This document shows positions 7,329 to 17,284 of a DNA stretch of 64,000 nt, piece by piece. The first letter of the stretch is position 1, and each line of letters opens with the position of its first letter. A model generated the notes under the pieces. The model saw only the letters and a list, made by a program, of their open reading frames with translations, ran no database searches and was not told the origin of the DNA. The translations under genes were made by a program, and so were the position numbers. The DNA comes from Lachnospiraceae bacterium. Its GTDB lineage: Bacteria; Bacillota; Clostridia; Lachnospirales; Lachnospiraceae. The stretch is from positions 1 to 64,000 of the forward strand of contig CAJTIU010000029.1 of NCBI GenBank assembly GCA_910576335.1. The letters are read 5' to 3'.

Positions 7329-8213
7329 ATGGATAGAGTAAAGAAAAGAGTGGGATACTGGTGTGACGGCGTGGGGATGCGTTCTGAGCAGGGGAGAGGC
7401 ATACGCGTGGCCATTTTAGATACCGGGATTGCGGCACACCCGGATTTTAAGGGGCGGATTGTTTCTTTTGAGGACTGTGTGAACAGGAGAAAGCTTTTGT
7501 ATGATGACAGCGGACATGGGACACATGTGGCGGGGATTCTGGCAGGGGATGGGAGGATGTCTAAGGGTGTGCTTGCCGGAATGGCGCCGAAGGCGGAGCT
7601 CTGTATTGTGAAGGTGTTAGATGCGAAGGGGGAGGGAAGAATTGATGATATTTTAAGGGGTCTGTGCTGGACCGGGGAAAATGCGGGGAGGCTTGGGATA
7701 CGGGTGGTGAATATCTCTGCAGGTGCAAAGGAAGGATTTGATGAAAGGAAGGAGAATCAGCTCCTTGAGGCTGTGGACCGTCTTTGGGATATGGGCCTGG
7801 TCGTGGTTGTTTCAGCAGGGAATTACGGGCCGGGGGAGGGAACAATAGCAGTGCCTGGAACGAGCCGGAAGGTGATTACGGTAGGGGCGTTCAAGGAGGG
7901 AAAGGAGCCGGGATGCTCCGGGAATGGTCCTACGGGGGAGTGTATTGTGAAGCCGGATCTGGTGGCTCCGGGATATCAGATTATATCTTGTAATAATGTT
8001 TCGCCGAAGATAAAGAAGCCTTATGCGGTTAAGAGCGGGTCCTCCATGGCGACGCCGGTCGTATCAGGGGCAATTGCAATGCTGCTGTCCGGGTATCCGG
8101 ATATGAGCAACGTAGAGATTAAGCTTAGGCTCAGGGAAACCTGTGAACGGGTTACCGGGACAATGGCAGGAACGGGATGGGGGATGCTGCGTGTGGATAA
8201 ATTATTGTTTTGA
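7329..8213 (+). CDS. S8 family subtilisin-like serine peptidase
   Basis: The 294-residue protein carries the full catalytic triad in subtilase context: Asp31 in AILDTGI, His63 in DSGHGTHVAGI and Ser in GSSMATPVVSG near residue 240, plus SAGN for the oxyanion hole. It has neither a signal peptide nor an N-terminal propeptide; the catalytic domain starts almost at once, as in intracellular subtilisins. ATG 7329 is chosen over ATG 7314 because GGAGGGA lies at 7316-7322. Its substrate is unknown; protein turnover in the cytoplasm is likely. It is flanked by a palindromic repeat upstream. Confidence 0.9.
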   Translation: MDRVKKRVGYWCDGVGMRSEQGRGIRVAILDTGIAAHPDFKGRIVSFEDCVNRRKLLYDDSGHGTHVAGILAGDGRMSKGVLAGMAPKAELCIVKVLDAKGEGRIDDILRGLCWTGENAGRLGIRVVNISAGAKEGFDERKENQLLEAVDRLWDMGLVVVVSAGNYGPGEGTIAVPGTSRKVITVGAFKEGKEPGCSGNGPTGECIVKPDLVAPGYQIISCNNVSPKIKKPYAVKSGSSMATPVVSGAIAMLLSGYPDMSNVEIKLRLRETCERVTGTMAGTGWGMLRVDKLLF

Positions 8214-8292
8214 GATTGACATTTCTCCCAATATTCGGTATCATTTACTTTAGTAGTTAGACGCGTTAAAGCGGGAAGGGAATTAAGATAAA

Positions 8293-9927
8293 ATGCCTAT
8301 TACAGATGTTTTAGAGAAAAACTGCCGGTTATACGGCGAGGACGTATGTCTTGTAGAGATTAACCCGGAGATGCCGGAGACAAGAAAGGTTACATGGAAG
8401 GAGTTTGAGCTGATTGAGCCGGTGCGTGCCTCATATTACCGCCGTGAGATCACATGGAATGTATTTAATGAGAAAGCCAACAGATTTGCCAATCTGCTTC
8501 TGGAACGCGGAATCCGAAAAGGGGACAAAGTGGGGATTCTTCTGATGAACTGCCTGGAGTGGCTGCCGATTTATTTCGGAGTGTTAAAGACAGGGGCCCT
8601 TGCGGTGCCGCTTAACTTCCGGTACTCGGCAGAGGAGATTAAGTATTGTGTGGAGCTTGCCGAAGTGGATATTCTGGTATTTGGGCCAGAGTTTATCGGT
8701 CGTGTAGAGGAAGTGGCGGATGAGATCAGCAAGGGGCGTCTCCTCTATTACGTGGGAGACGGATGCCCGGGTTTTGCAGAGGATTATACGATGCATACGG
8801 CAAATTGCTCCAGCCAGTCTCCGAAGATTGACATTAATGATGATGACTATGCAGCGATTTATTTCTCCTCAGGAACAACGGGATTTCCGAAAGCGATCCT
8901 GCATACCCATGAAGCACTGATGCACTCGGCAAAGGTAGAGCAGAATCATCATGGGCAGACAAAGGAGGATGTATTCCTGTGTATTCCGCCTCTTTATCAT
9001 ACAGGTGCGAAGATGCACTGGTTCGGCAGTCTTCTGACAGGAGGCAAGGCGGTTCTTCTGAAGGGAACGAACCCGGAATTCATTCTGCGGGCAGTGTCGG
9101 AAGAGAAGTGTACGATTGTATGGCTTCTAGTGCCGTGGGCGCAGGATCTTCTTCTGGCGCTTGACAGTGGGAAGATTAATCTTGAGATGTACCAGCTCAA
9201 GCAGTGGCGTCTGATGCATATCGGTGCACAGCCGGTGCCCCAGAGCCTGATCAGGCACTGGAAGGACTATTTCCCGGATCACCAGTATGATACTAATTAT
9301 GGACTCAGTGAATCCATTGGTCCAGGCTGTGTACATTTGGGCGTGGAGAACATTCATAAGGTTGGCGCGATCGGAAAGGCGGGTTATGGATGGAAGACAA
9401 AGATCATTGATGAAAATGGGGATCCGGTGAAGCAGGGTGAGACAGGAGAGCTTGCTGTCAAAGGCCCTGGCGTTATGGTCTGTTATTACAATGATCCGAA
9501 GGCAACAGAGGAGGTTCTGCATGATGGGTGGCTGTATACAGGTGATATGGCCGTGGAGGACGAGGACGGATTTATCTTCCTGGTAGACCGTAAGAAAGAT
9601 GTCATCATCAGCGGCGGTGAAAATATTTATCCGGTTCAGATTGAAGATTTCCTCCGTACCAATGACTCCATCCTGGACGTAGCCGTAATCGGGCTTCCGG
9701 CCCAGCGGCTCGGAGAGATCTCGGCGGCAATTATTTCGCTGAAGCCAGGCATGATCTGTACAGAAGAGGAGATTAACGAATTCTGCAGAAAGCTTCCGAG
9801 ATATAAGCGTCCGCGAAAGATTATATTCGCAGATGTTCCGCGTAATGCAACAGGAAAGATTGAGAAGCCGAGGCTGAGAGAAATGTACGGCGCTGCACAT
9901 CTTGTAGATGCGCAGAACCGTGGATAA
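8293..9927 (+). CDS. Acyl-CoA synthetase (AMP-forming, class I adenylate-forming enzyme)
   Basis: The 544-residue protein has the AMP-binding signature SSGTTGFPKA (about residues 196-205), the YGLSES core motif, the hinge TGDMAVEDEDGFIFLVDRKK and the C-terminal lysine motif RNATGKIEKPR. These activate a carboxylic acid as acyl-AMP and transfer it to CoA. It resembles long-chain fatty-acid or aromatic-acid CoA ligases; the exact acid cannot be read. The usual N-terminal part is extended by about 35 residues before the NxxANRFAN segment. The ribosome binding site (GGGAAGGGAA) is moderate. It is monocistronic, with repeats following its stop. Confidence 0.85.
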   Translation: MPITDVLEKNCRLYGEDVCLVEINPEMPETRKVTWKEFELIEPVRASYYRREITWNVFNEKANRFANLLLERGIRKGDKVGILLMNCLEWLPIYFGVLKTGALAVPLNFRYSAEEIKYCVELAEVDILVFGPEFIGRVEEVADEISKGRLLYYVGDGCPGFAEDYTMHTANCSSQSPKIDINDDDYAAIYFSSGTTGFPKAILHTHEALMHSAKVEQNHHGQTKEDVFLCIPPLYHTGAKMHWFGSLLTGGKAVLLKGTNPEFILRAVSEEKCTIVWLLVPWAQDLLLALDSGKINLEMYQLKQWRLMHIGAQPVPQSLIRHWKDYFPDHQYDTNYGLSESIGPGCVHLGVENIHKVGAIGKAGYGWKTKIIDENGDPVKQGETGELAVKGPGVMVCYYNDPKATEEVLHDGWLYTGDMAVEDEDGFIFLVDRKKDVIISGGENIYPVQIEDFLRTNDSILDVAVIGLPAQRLGEISAAIISLKPGMICTEEEINEFCRKLPRYKRPRKIIFADVPRNATGKIEKPRLREMYGAAHLVDAQNRG

Positions 9928-9931
9928 CTTC

Positions 9932-9943
9932 GTTACTATTCAC
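9932..9943 (+). repeat. Copy of GTTACTATTCAC repeat core
   Basis: GTTACTATTCAC lies 6 bp upstream of the GGGGACGGGG palindrome, joining two of the window's repeat families in one intergenic spacer. Confidence 0.5.
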
Positions 9944-9949
9944 TCAAGC

Positions 9950-9982
9950 GGGGACGGGGCAAAATTCATTTTGCCCCGTCCC
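9950..9982. repeat. GGGGACGGGG-family palindrome containing the pyrG stop codon
   Basis: GGGGACGGGGCAAAAT (9950-9965) is mirrored by ATTTTGCCCCGTCCC (9968-9982) around a 2-nt centre. The minus-strand TGA stop of pyrG (9968-9966) lies at the centre and the last five pyrG codons (RDGAK) come from the right arm. It is likely also a bidirectional terminator between the convergent acyl-CoA synthetase and pyrG genes. Confidence 0.85.
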
Positions 9983-11579
9983 TTGCACGTAGTGCAGCTT
10001 CAATGAATCCTCTGAATAGGGGGTGCGGCCTGTTTGGCCGGGATTTCAGCTCTGGATGTGCCTGCGTGGCGATAAACCAGGGATGGTCTGTAAGTTCGAT
10101 CATTTCTACGATATGGCCGTCCGGGGAGAGCCCGGAGAGCTTCATTCCATGGGAAACGAGGGCATCCCGGTAGTCGTTGTTTACTTCATAGCGGTGACGG
10201 TGGCGTTCTTTGATTTCTTCCTTTCCGTACAGTGCAAAGGCTTTGGAAGACTTGTCCAGTACACAGGGGTATGCGCCGAGCCGCAGGGTTCCGCCGATAT
10301 CCTCGACTCCGATCTGCTCCGGCATGATATGGATGACCGGATGGGTGGTGCCGGGGTCAAGTTCTGCGCTGTGTGCATCGTGATAACCAAGTACATGTCT
10401 TGCAAATTCTACGATAGAGAGCTGCATTCCGAGGCAGAGCCCGAGGAAGGGGATTTCCTGTGTACGGGCATACCGGATTGCTTCCAGCTTGCCGTCAATT
10501 CCGCGGTGGCCAAAGCCTCCGGGAACAAGGATTCCGCTTACACCGCCCAGGATCTCCTGTACATTTTCTTCATTGATTGTTTCTGAATCTACCCATTTTA
10601 TGTTTACAGTGGCATGGTTGTAGATGCCTCCATGCTTAAGTGCTTCTACGACACTGATGTAGGCGTCATGGAGCTGTATATATTTTCCGACCAGAGCGAC
10701 AGTGACTTCTGTATTTGGGTGCCGGAGATAGTCCACCATTTCCATCCAGTCACTGAGGTCCGGGGCAGGGCATGGAAGGTTCAGGCATTCGCATACAACA
10801 CCTGCAAGATTCTCCTTTTCCATTGCCAGGGGAGCCTCATACAGATATTCCACATCTAGATTCTGAAGGACATGGCTGGCAGGTACATTACAGAATAAGG
10901 CGATCTTATCCTTGATCTGAATGGACAGGGGATATTCGGAACGGCATACGATGATGTCAGGCCACAGCCCCATACCCTGCAGTTCCTTCACGCTTGCCTG
11001 GGTCGGCTTTGTCTTCATCTCCTGGGAAGCCTTGAGGTAGGGAATCAAGGTTACATGGATTAAAATGACATTCTCCCGCCCCTTTTCATGCTGAAACTGG
11101 CGGATTGCTTCCAAAAATGGCTGACTTTCAATATCTCCTACTGTACCGCCAACCTCAATGATCGCAACTTCGGTGTTTGTGGAGGCCGGATTCCTGTGGA
11201 AGCGGGATTTGATCTCATTTGTTATATGGGGGATTACCTGCACGGTGCCGCCGCCGAAATCTCCCCGCCGTTCCTTCTGCAGGACAGACCAGTAGACCTT
11301 TCCGGTGGTAACGTTGGAATTTTTACCAAGACTTTCGTCAATAAAGCGTTCATAATGACCCAGATCCAGGTCAGTCTCAGCCCCGTCATCTGTGACAAAG
11401 ACTTCCCCGTGCTGCACAGGATTCATAGTCCCGGGATCAATATTAATATAAGGATCGAATTTCTGCATGGTAACAGTGTAGCCCCGGGCTTTCAGAAGGC
11501 GGCCTAAGGAAGCTGCCGTAATCCCCTTTCCAAGTCCTGATACAACTCCTCCGGTAACAAATACATATTTTACTGCCAT
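9966..11579 (-). CDS. pyrG: CTP synthase
   Basis: The 537-residue protein aminates UTP to CTP using glutamine and ATP. The N-terminal synthetase domain starts [17 protein letters not shown], with the P-loop-like GLGKG. The C-terminal class I glutamine amidotransferase has the nucleophile motif FLGLCLGMQ near residue 383 and the HPE motif (AQAHPELKS). Length is normal. AGGAGG lies just upstream of the ATG. It follows the DUF1846 gene by 12 bp on the same strand. The very C-terminus (RDGAK) is encoded within an intergenic palindrome and is probably not functionally important. Confidence 0.97.
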   Translation of the reverse strand: MAVKYVFVTGGVVSGLGKGITAASLGRLLKARGYTVTMQKFDPYINIDPGTMNPVQHGEVFVTDDGAETDLDLGHYERFIDESLGKNSNVTTGKVYWSVLQKERRGDFGGGTVQVIPHITNEIKSRFHRNPASTNTEVAIIEVGGTVGDIESQPFLEAIRQFQHEKGRENVILIHVTLIPYLKASQEMKTKPTQASVKELQGMGLWPDIIVCRSEYPLSIQIKDKIALFCNVPASHVLQNLDVEYLYEAPLAMEKENLAGVVCECLNLPCPAPDLSDWMEMVDYLRHPNTEVTVALVGKYIQLHDAYISVVEALKHGGIYNHATVNIKWVDSETINEENVQEILGGVSGILVPGGFGHRGIDGKLEAIRYARTQEIPFLGLCLGMQLSIVEFARHVLGYHDAHSAELDPGTTHPVIHIMPEQIGVEDIGGTLRLGAYPCVLDKSSKAFALYGKEEIKERHRHRYEVNNDYRDALVSHGMKLSGLSPDGHIVEMIELTDHPWFIATQAHPELKSRPNRPHPLFRGFIEAALRARDGAK

Positions 11580-11591
11580 AATGTTCCTCCT

Positions 11592-13058
11592 TTATTTTTT
11601 TTCATATTTTGCTTCATAAGTTGCCTGGATAGAAAGTTTCTGGAATACCTTCATGTCTACGGAGCTCAGCATGACGGAAGTATGGACCTGGCAGCCCATA
11701 AGCTTCGGCAGCTGGTCTAGAGCCTTCTGTGCGTCAGGGTCTGAGGCGGCGCTGACGGACAGTGCAATGAGCACTTCGTCTGTGTGAAGCCTTGGATTCT
11801 GGCTCCCCAGGTACTGTGTCTTTAGCTTTTGTATTGGTTCGATGGCCTCCGGCGAAATGACATGCTGTTCATGGTCAATCTGGGCAAGCTCTTTCAGGGT
11901 ATTCAAAAGAAGAGCCGCTGAGGCGCCGAGGAGCGGGGAGGTTTTCCCTGTAATAATGCGTCCATCGTGAAGTTCAAGGGCGGCAGAGGGCCCCCCGGAT
12001 TCTTTCTCCCACTTTAGGGCAGCATCAACAACCGGACGATCGTGGACCGTTACACCTGCCTGATTCATGAGCATCTCCTGTTTGCAGACTTCTTCGTCAG
12101 GGCATGTCCCTGTCAGGAGGCGTCTGAGAGAGGTATAGTATCTCCGGATAATCTCCTGGCGGGAGGCGGCCTTGCAGACCTCATCATTGCAGATGCAGTT
12201 TCCTGCCATATTTACCCCCATGTCAGTGGGAGACTTGTAGGGGCTGCTTCCGTAGATACGTTCAAAGATAGCGCTCAGCACGGGGAAGATCTCTACGTCC
12301 CGGTTGTAATTCACAGTCATTTCCCCGTATGCCTCTAGATGGAAGGGGTCAATCATATTGACATCATTAAGGTCTGCGGTAGCAGCCTCATAGGCAAGGT
12401 TGACCGGATGCTTCAGCGGGATATTCCAAATGGGAAAGGTCTCAAATTTTGCGTAGCCTGCATGGAGCCCCCTCTTGTGCTCATGATAGAGCTGGGACAG
12501 ACAGACTGCCATCTTTCCGCTTCCGGGTCCCGGTGCAGTGACAACGACAAGAGGGCGCGAGGTCTTTATATAGTCATTTTTTCCATAACCCTCATTACTG
12601 ACAATGACCGGAATGTTTGTCGGATAGCCGGGAATAGGATAGTGGCGGTAAACTTTGACTTTCATTTTCTCCAGGCGTTTTTTAAAGAGCCGGGCACTTT
12701 CCTGGCCGCTGTATTTTGTTATGACAACGCTGCCCACATAGAGCCCCTGTTCCCGGTAAATATCCATAAGCCGCAGGACATCGGAATCATAAGTGATTCC
12801 CAGGTCTCCTCTGATCTTGTTCCGTTCAATGTCCTCTGCATTAATTACGATTACAATCTCCGCCTGGTCAGACAGCTGCCGGAGCATGCGCAGTTTACTG
12901 TCCGGCTGAAACCCGGGAAGAACCCGTGAGGCATGGTAGTCGTCAAAAAGCTTGCCTCCAAATTCCAGGTACAGCTTATTATCAAAGTGGCTGATACGTT
13001 CTTTAATGTGTGATGACTGCATTTTAAGATATTTGTCATTATCAAATCCGGTTTTCAT
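11592..13058 (-). CDS. DUF1846 / UPF0371 family protein
   Basis: The 488-residue protein matches the conserved DUF1846 family: it begins MKTGFDNDKYLKMQSSHIKE and contains the family stretches VVTAPGPGSGKMAVCLSQ and SPTDMGVNMAG. Structures exist for this family but no firm function; the APGPGSGK loop suggests nucleotide or phosphate binding. ATG 13058 is chosen over 13076 because homologues start at MK-x-GFD and GGGAG precedes it. It is divergent from ftsH and upstream of pyrG in a two-gene unit. Confidence 0.88.
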   Translation of the reverse strand: MKTGFDNDKYLKMQSSHIKERISHFDNKLYLEFGGKLFDDYHASRVLPGFQPDSKLRMLRQLSDQAEIVIVINAEDIERNKIRGDLGITYDSDVLRLMDIYREQGLYVGSVVITKYSGQESARLFKKRLEKMKVKVYRHYPIPGYPTNIPVIVSNEGYGKNDYIKTSRPLVVVTAPGPGSGKMAVCLSQLYHEHKRGLHAGYAKFETFPIWNIPLKHPVNLAYEAATADLNDVNMIDPFHLEAYGEMTVNYNRDVEIFPVLSAIFERIYGSSPYKSPTDMGVNMAGNCICNDEVCKAASRQEIIRRYYTSLRRLLTGTCPDEEVCKQEMLMNQAGVTVHDRPVVDAALKWEKESGGPSAALELHDGRIITGKTSPLLGASAALLLNTLKELAQIDHEQHVISPEAIEPIQKLKTQYLGSQNPRLHTDEVLIALSVSAASDPDAQKALDQLPKLMGCQVHTSVMLSSVDMKVFQKLSIQATYEAKYEKK

Positions 13059-13094
13059 AAAAAAGATCTCCCTCATATGTATTTGAAATTTTAA

Positions 13095-13131
13095 GTATAC
13101 TCACAGCCGGTGAAATCTGCCGTGGGTATAC
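13095..13131. promoter_or_regulatory. Inverted repeat upstream of the DUF1846 gene
   Basis: GTATACTCACAGC (13095-13107) is mirrored by GCCGTGGGTATAC (13119-13131) with two mismatches and an 11-nt centre. It sits 37 bp upstream of the DUF1846 start codon in the 307-bp divergent gap with ftsH and is a plausible operator. Confidence 0.4.
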
Positions 13132-13310
13132 GATTTTAACATCTGTCCAGAATCCTTACAGAAAGGCATAGAAACAGCGTCTTAAAATAAAAGTATACTA
13201 CATGAACCGGGAAATTTACAACTATAACAGCTGAATTCTTAAAAATCTATAAATTGCATAAAATAAACTTGATATAAGCGTAAAAAATTCAATGGAAATC
13301 AATGTTTTTG

Positions 13311-13339
13311 TTGATTTCCCCGGATGCTGTCCGTATAAT
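13311..13339 (+). promoter_or_regulatory. Sigma-A promoter of ftsH
   Basis: TTGATT (13311-13316) and TATAAT (13334-13339) are separated by exactly 17 bp, and the ftsH start follows 26 bp later with GGAGGAG in between. The rest of the divergent gap holds AT-rich DNA without a gene. Confidence 0.75.
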
Positions 13340-13365
13340 ATAAGGAGTGATACAGGAGGAGAAAG

Positions 13366-15261
13366 ATGGACAACCAGAATAATAGAAATAATAAGGACCC
13401 TAATAAAAATAATAAGCAGGGGTTCTCTTTTGTCATTATAGTCACAATACTTACTGCGATGATGGTATTTGCCCTATATCAGTTCCAGGGCTTTGGAAAG
13501 GAAGAGGAGGAGATCAGCTACAACGAGTTCCTCAAGATGATTGAGGACAGGAAGGTTGATTCAGTAGAGGTGCGCAGCGACCGTATTGTAATTACTGCAA
13601 AGAAGGAGAAGGGAGCGCGTACAGCGAAGGAATACTATACCGGAGTGATCAGGGACGATACTCTGTCGAATAAGCTGTACAAAGCAGGCGTGGAGTATAA
13701 GCAGCATATTCCGGATACATCCTCCATGGTTGTGGCGCAGATGATCTCGTATTTCCTTCCGGTGGTGCTGCTTGTGGGAATGATCGTGTGGATGACGAGG
13801 CGGATGTCAAAGGGCGGCGGTCTCATGGGCGTTGGAAAGAGTAATGCCAAGATGTATGTGGAGAAGCAGACCGGCGTGACCTTTAAGGATGTTGCCGGAC
13901 AGGATGAGGCGAAGGAATCACTGCAGGAGGTTGTGGATTTTCTGCATAATCCGGGGAAATATACGAGTGTCGGCGCGAAACTTCCAAAAGGAGCGCTTCT
14001 TGTAGGCCCGCCTGGAACAGGTAAGACGCTCCTTGCCAAAGCGGTAGCAGGAGAGGCAGGTGTGCCGTTCTTTTCTCTGTCGGGATCTGCATTTGTAGAG
14101 ATGTATGTAGGTGTCGGGGCTTCCAGAGTCCGCGACCTGTTTAAGCAGGCACAGCAGATGGCGCCGTGTATTATATTCATTGATGAGATTGATGCAATCG
14201 GAAAGAGCCGTGACAATCAGCTCGGAGGCAATGATGAGAGAGAACAGACACTCAATCAGCTTCTGGCAGAGATGGACGGATTCGAGAGTAATAAGGGGCT
14301 TGTGCTTCTGGCGGCAACCAACCGGCCGGAGATTCTGGATCCGGCTCTTCTGAGGCCAGGACGCTTTGACAGGCGGATTATAGTAGAAAAACCGGATCTC
14401 AAGGGGCGTGTAGATGTGCTTAAAGTGCATTCCAAGGATGTGAAGATGGATGAGACGGTAGACTTGGATGCGATTGCCCTTGCAACCTCAGGCGCCGTTG
14501 GCTCCGATCTTGCCAATATGATTAATGAGGCAGCGATCAATGCTGTTAAGAATGGAAGAAATGCAGTCTCCCAGAGCGACCTCTTTGAAGCAGTAGAGGT
14601 GGTGCTTGTGGGAAAAGAGAAAAAGGACCGCATTATGAGTCAGGAGGAGCGCCGGATTGTATCATACCATGAGGTTGGCCATGCCCTGGTCAGCGCTCTT
14701 CAAAAAGACGCGGAGCCGGTACAGAAGATTACCATTGTTCCAAGGACTATGGGCGCCCTTGGATATGTTATGCAGACGCCGGAGGAGGAAAAGTTCCTGA
14801 ATACAAAGAAGGAACTGGAGGCCATGCTGATCGGCGCGCTCGCCGGGCGCGCGGCAGAGGAGATTGTGTTTGATACAGTCACAACAGGTGCGTCCAATGA
14901 TATTGAGAAGGCGACAAAGATCGCAAGAGCTATGATTACCCAGTATGGTATGAGCGAGAAGTTCGGACTGATCGGACTGGAGTCCGTCCAGAACAGATAT
15001 CTGGACGGAAGGCCGGTAAGCAACTGCGGGCAGGCTACAGCATCAGAGATCGACCAGGAAATTATGAAGATGCTAAAAAGTGCCTACGAGGAGGCCAAAA
15101 GGCTGCTTTCCGAGCACAGATTATCTTTGGATAAAATCTCAGATTTTCTGATTGAGAAGGAGACGATCACGGGAAAGGAATTTATGGAAATCTTTCATGA
15201 GGCAGAGGGAATTGATCCCGGAGAAAAGAAAGAAACAGAAGAACGGATTGCCAAAAAGTAG
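13366..15261 (+). CDS. ftsH: ATP-dependent zinc metalloprotease FtsH
   Basis: The 631-residue membrane AAA+ protease has a first span near residues 20-40, an extracytoplasmic FtsH_ext domain, a second span near 125-145, Walker A GPPGTGKT near 214-221, Walker B IIFIDEID and the SRH arginines. The M41 zinc motif HEVGH lies near residue 436. It degrades membrane and regulatory proteins. An Asn/Lys-rich N-terminus precedes the first span. Its TAG stop overlaps the palindromic repeat at 15261. It leads the ftsH-uvrC-hprK-glk series. Confidence 0.97.
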   Translation: MDNQNNRNNKDPNKNNKQGFSFVIIVTILTAMMVFALYQFQGFGKEEEEISYNEFLKMIEDRKVDSVEVRSDRIVITAKKEKGARTAKEYYTGVIRDDTLSNKLYKAGVEYKQHIPDTSSMVVAQMISYFLPVVLLVGMIVWMTRRMSKGGGLMGVGKSNAKMYVEKQTGVTFKDVAGQDEAKESLQEVVDFLHNPGKYTSVGAKLPKGALLVGPPGTGKTLLAKAVAGEAGVPFFSLSGSAFVEMYVGVGASRVRDLFKQAQQMAPCIIFIDEIDAIGKSRDNQLGGNDEREQTLNQLLAEMDGFESNKGLVLLAATNRPEILDPALLRPGRFDRRIIVEKPDLKGRVDVLKVHSKDVKMDETVDLDAIALATSGAVGSDLANMINEAAINAVKNGRNAVSQSDLFEAVEVVLVGKEKKDRIMSQEERRIVSYHEVGHALVSALQKDAEPVQKITIVPRTMGALGYVMQTPEEEKFLNTKKELEAMLIGALAGRAAEEIVFDTVTTGASNDIEKATKIARAMITQYGMSEKFGLIGLESVQNRYLDGRPVSNCGQATASEIDQEIMKMLKSAYEEAKRLLSEHRLSLDKISDFLIEKETITGKEFMEIFHEAEGIDPGEKKETEERIAKK

Positions 15262-15294
15262 GGGACGGGGCATTTTTAAAAATGCCCCGTCCCT
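15261..15294. repeat. GGGGACGGGG-family palindrome after ftsH
   Basis: The sequence is identical to the 7232-7265 palindrome except for the final base. It starts at the last G of the ftsH TAG stop codon. It may terminate or attenuate transcription before uvrC, which starts 22 bp later. Confidence 0.85.
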
Positions 15295-15315
15295 GATTTA
15301 TAGAAGGAGAGCACG

Positions 15316-17187
15316 ATGTTTGATATTCAGGAGGAACTTAAAAAGCTTCCGGCAAGGCCCGGAGTATATATTATGCATGACGAGGCAGATCATATTATCT
15401 ATGTAGGGAAGGCAGTCAGCCTTAAGAACCGTGTGCGCCAGTATTTTCAGAGCAGCAGGAATAAGGGCGTGAAGATTGAGCAGATGGTGACTCATATTAC
15501 CCGTTTTGAATATATTGTGACGGATTCAGAGCTGGAGGCTCTTGTGCTGGAATGTAATCTGATTAAGGAGCACAGGCCGAAATATAACACTATGCTTATG
15601 GATGATAAGGCATATCCATTTATTAAGGTGACAGTAGACGAGGCATTTCCGCGGATTATGCTGGCAAGGCAGATCGTGAAGGATAAGGCAAAGTATTTTG
15701 GTCCATATACGAGCGCCGGGGCAGTAAAGGATACGATTGAGCTTATAAGGAAGCTCTATTATGTAAGAAGCTGCAACCGGCGCCTTCCGGCGGATACAGG
15801 AAAGGAGCGGCCCTGTCTGAATTATCACATTCACCAGTGCCTGGCGCCGTGCCAGGGATATATTTCACAGGAGGAGTACCGGAATTCGATTGAGGAGGTT
15901 ATCCAGTTTCTGAATGGGAACTATGACCTGATCTTAAAGGAGCTTGGGGAGAAGATGAAAGCAGCCTCAGAGGCGCTGGAATTCGAGAAGGCGATTGAAT
16001 ACAGGGAGCTCCTTGGGAGTGTGAAAAAGATTGCCCAGAAGCAGAAGATTACGGATACGGCGGGAGATGACAGGGATATTCTGGCGGTGGCTTCCGATCA
16101 GGATGATGCAGTTGTCCAGGTCTTTTTTATCCGGGGCGGCCGCCTGATTGGAAGAGATCACTTTTATCTCCGGATTACAGAGGGAGAGACGGCCGGGGAG
16201 ATTCTTTCCAGCTTTATCAAGCAGTTTTACGCCGGGACACCTTATATTCCCGGGCGGCTTATGCTGCAGGAGGAGATCGAGGACCGGGAGCTGATTGAGG
16301 AGTGGCTTACGAAAAAGAGGGAGCATAAGGTTCATCTTCATGTACCGAAGAAGGGGACAAAGGAAAAGCTGGTGGAGCTTGCGCAGAAAAATGCTGCCCT
16401 GGTTCTGAGCACGGATAAGGAGAGGCTTAAGAGAGAGGAGGGGCGTACCATCGGTGCAGTGAAGGAACTGGAGGTCATGCTCGGATTAAAGGGGGTTGTG
16501 CGTATGGAGGCGTACGACATCTCGAATACCAATGGCTTTGCCTCAGTCGGTTCCATGGTTGTTTACGAGAGGGGAAAACCGAAGCGCAACGACTATCGTA
16601 AGTTTAAGATTAAAGGAGTGAAGGGGGCAAATGACTACGCCAGTCTGGAGGAAGTTCTCACCCGCCGTTTCCTTCATGGCCTGGAGGATCGAAAGGCCGG
16701 GAAGGAGCTGGGAGGATTCCGTGAATTTCCAGATCTGATTCTCATGGACGGAGGAAAGGGACAGGTCAATGTAGCGCTGGAGGTACTAGGCCAGCTCGGG
16801 CTGCCAATTCCGGTATGTGGAATGGTAAAGGATGACAATCACCGGACGAGAGGGCTGTATTATGAAAATGAGGAACTTCCAATTGATAAGAATTCAGAGT
16901 GCTTCCGGCTGATTACAAGGATTCAGGATGAAGCGCACCGGTTTGCGATTACCTTCCACAGAGATTTAAGAAGTAAGGGACAGGTACATTCTGTGCTGGA
17001 TGATATTCCAGGAGTAGGGCCTGCAAGGAGGAAGGATCTGATGCGTCATTTTGAAAATATTGAGGCGATTAAAAATGCATCCGTGGAGGAGCTTAAGGCG
17101 CTTCCCTCTATGAATGAAAAATCCGCTGGTGATGTATATAATTTTTTCCATTCCTGTGGTATAATAGAGGACAACAGAGAGCTTTGA
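15316..17187 (+). CDS. uvrC: Excinuclease ABC subunit C
   Basis: The 623-residue nuclease makes both incisions in nucleotide excision repair after loading by UvrB. Domains in order: GIY-YIG 3'-nuclease ([19 protein letters not shown], residues 14-32), a Cys-rich linker (RSCNRRLP and [13 protein letters not shown]), the UvrB-interaction UVR segment near 200-240, the RNase H-like 5'-nuclease ([12 protein letters not shown], later [10 protein letters not shown]), and a C-terminal helix-hairpin-helix region ([18 protein letters not shown]). Length is normal. AAGGAG precedes the ATG. Confidence 0.97.
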   Translation: MFDIQEELKKLPARPGVYIMHDEADHIIYVGKAVSLKNRVRQYFQSSRNKGVKIEQMVTHITRFEYIVTDSELEALVLECNLIKEHRPKYNTMLMDDKAYPFIKVTVDEAFPRIMLARQIVKDKAKYFGPYTSAGAVKDTIELIRKLYYVRSCNRRLPADTGKERPCLNYHIHQCLAPCQGYISQEEYRNSIEEVIQFLNGNYDLILKELGEKMKAASEALEFEKAIEYRELLGSVKKIAQKQKITDTAGDDRDILAVASDQDDAVVQVFFIRGGRLIGRDHFYLRITEGETAGEILSSFIKQFYAGTPYIPGRLMLQEEIEDRELIEEWLTKKREHKVHLHVPKKGTKEKLVELAQKNAALVLSTDKERLKREEGRTIGAVKELEVMLGLKGVVRMEAYDISNTNGFASVGSMVVYERGKPKRNDYRKFKIKGVKGANDYASLEEVLTRRFLHGLEDRKAGKELGGFREFPDLILMDGGKGQVNVALEVLGQLGLPIPVCGMVKDDNHRTRGLYYENEELPIDKNSECFRLITRIQDEAHRFAITFHRDLRSKGQVHSVLDDIPGVGPARRKDLMRHFENIEAIKNASVEELKALPSMNEKSAGDVYNFFHSCGIIEDNREL

Positions 17188-17202
17188 TTATGTCAGAAGG
17201 TG

Positions 17203-17244
17203 TTTGCCGGGTACGGACAGAAGGGTCTGTCTGTGCCCGGCAAA
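17203..17244 (+). other. Intercistronic hairpin between uvrC and hprK
   Basis: TTTGCCGGGTACGGACAGA (17203-17221) pairs with TCTGTCTGTGCCCGGCAAA (17226-17244), with two G-U type mismatches and a 4-nt loop. No T run follows, so it is unlikely to terminate. It ends 40 bp before hprK and may stabilise or process the mRNA. Confidence 0.65.
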
Positions 17245-17284
17245 GCATCAGACATCAGACAGAAGAAAGAGGAAGGAGACAGAT

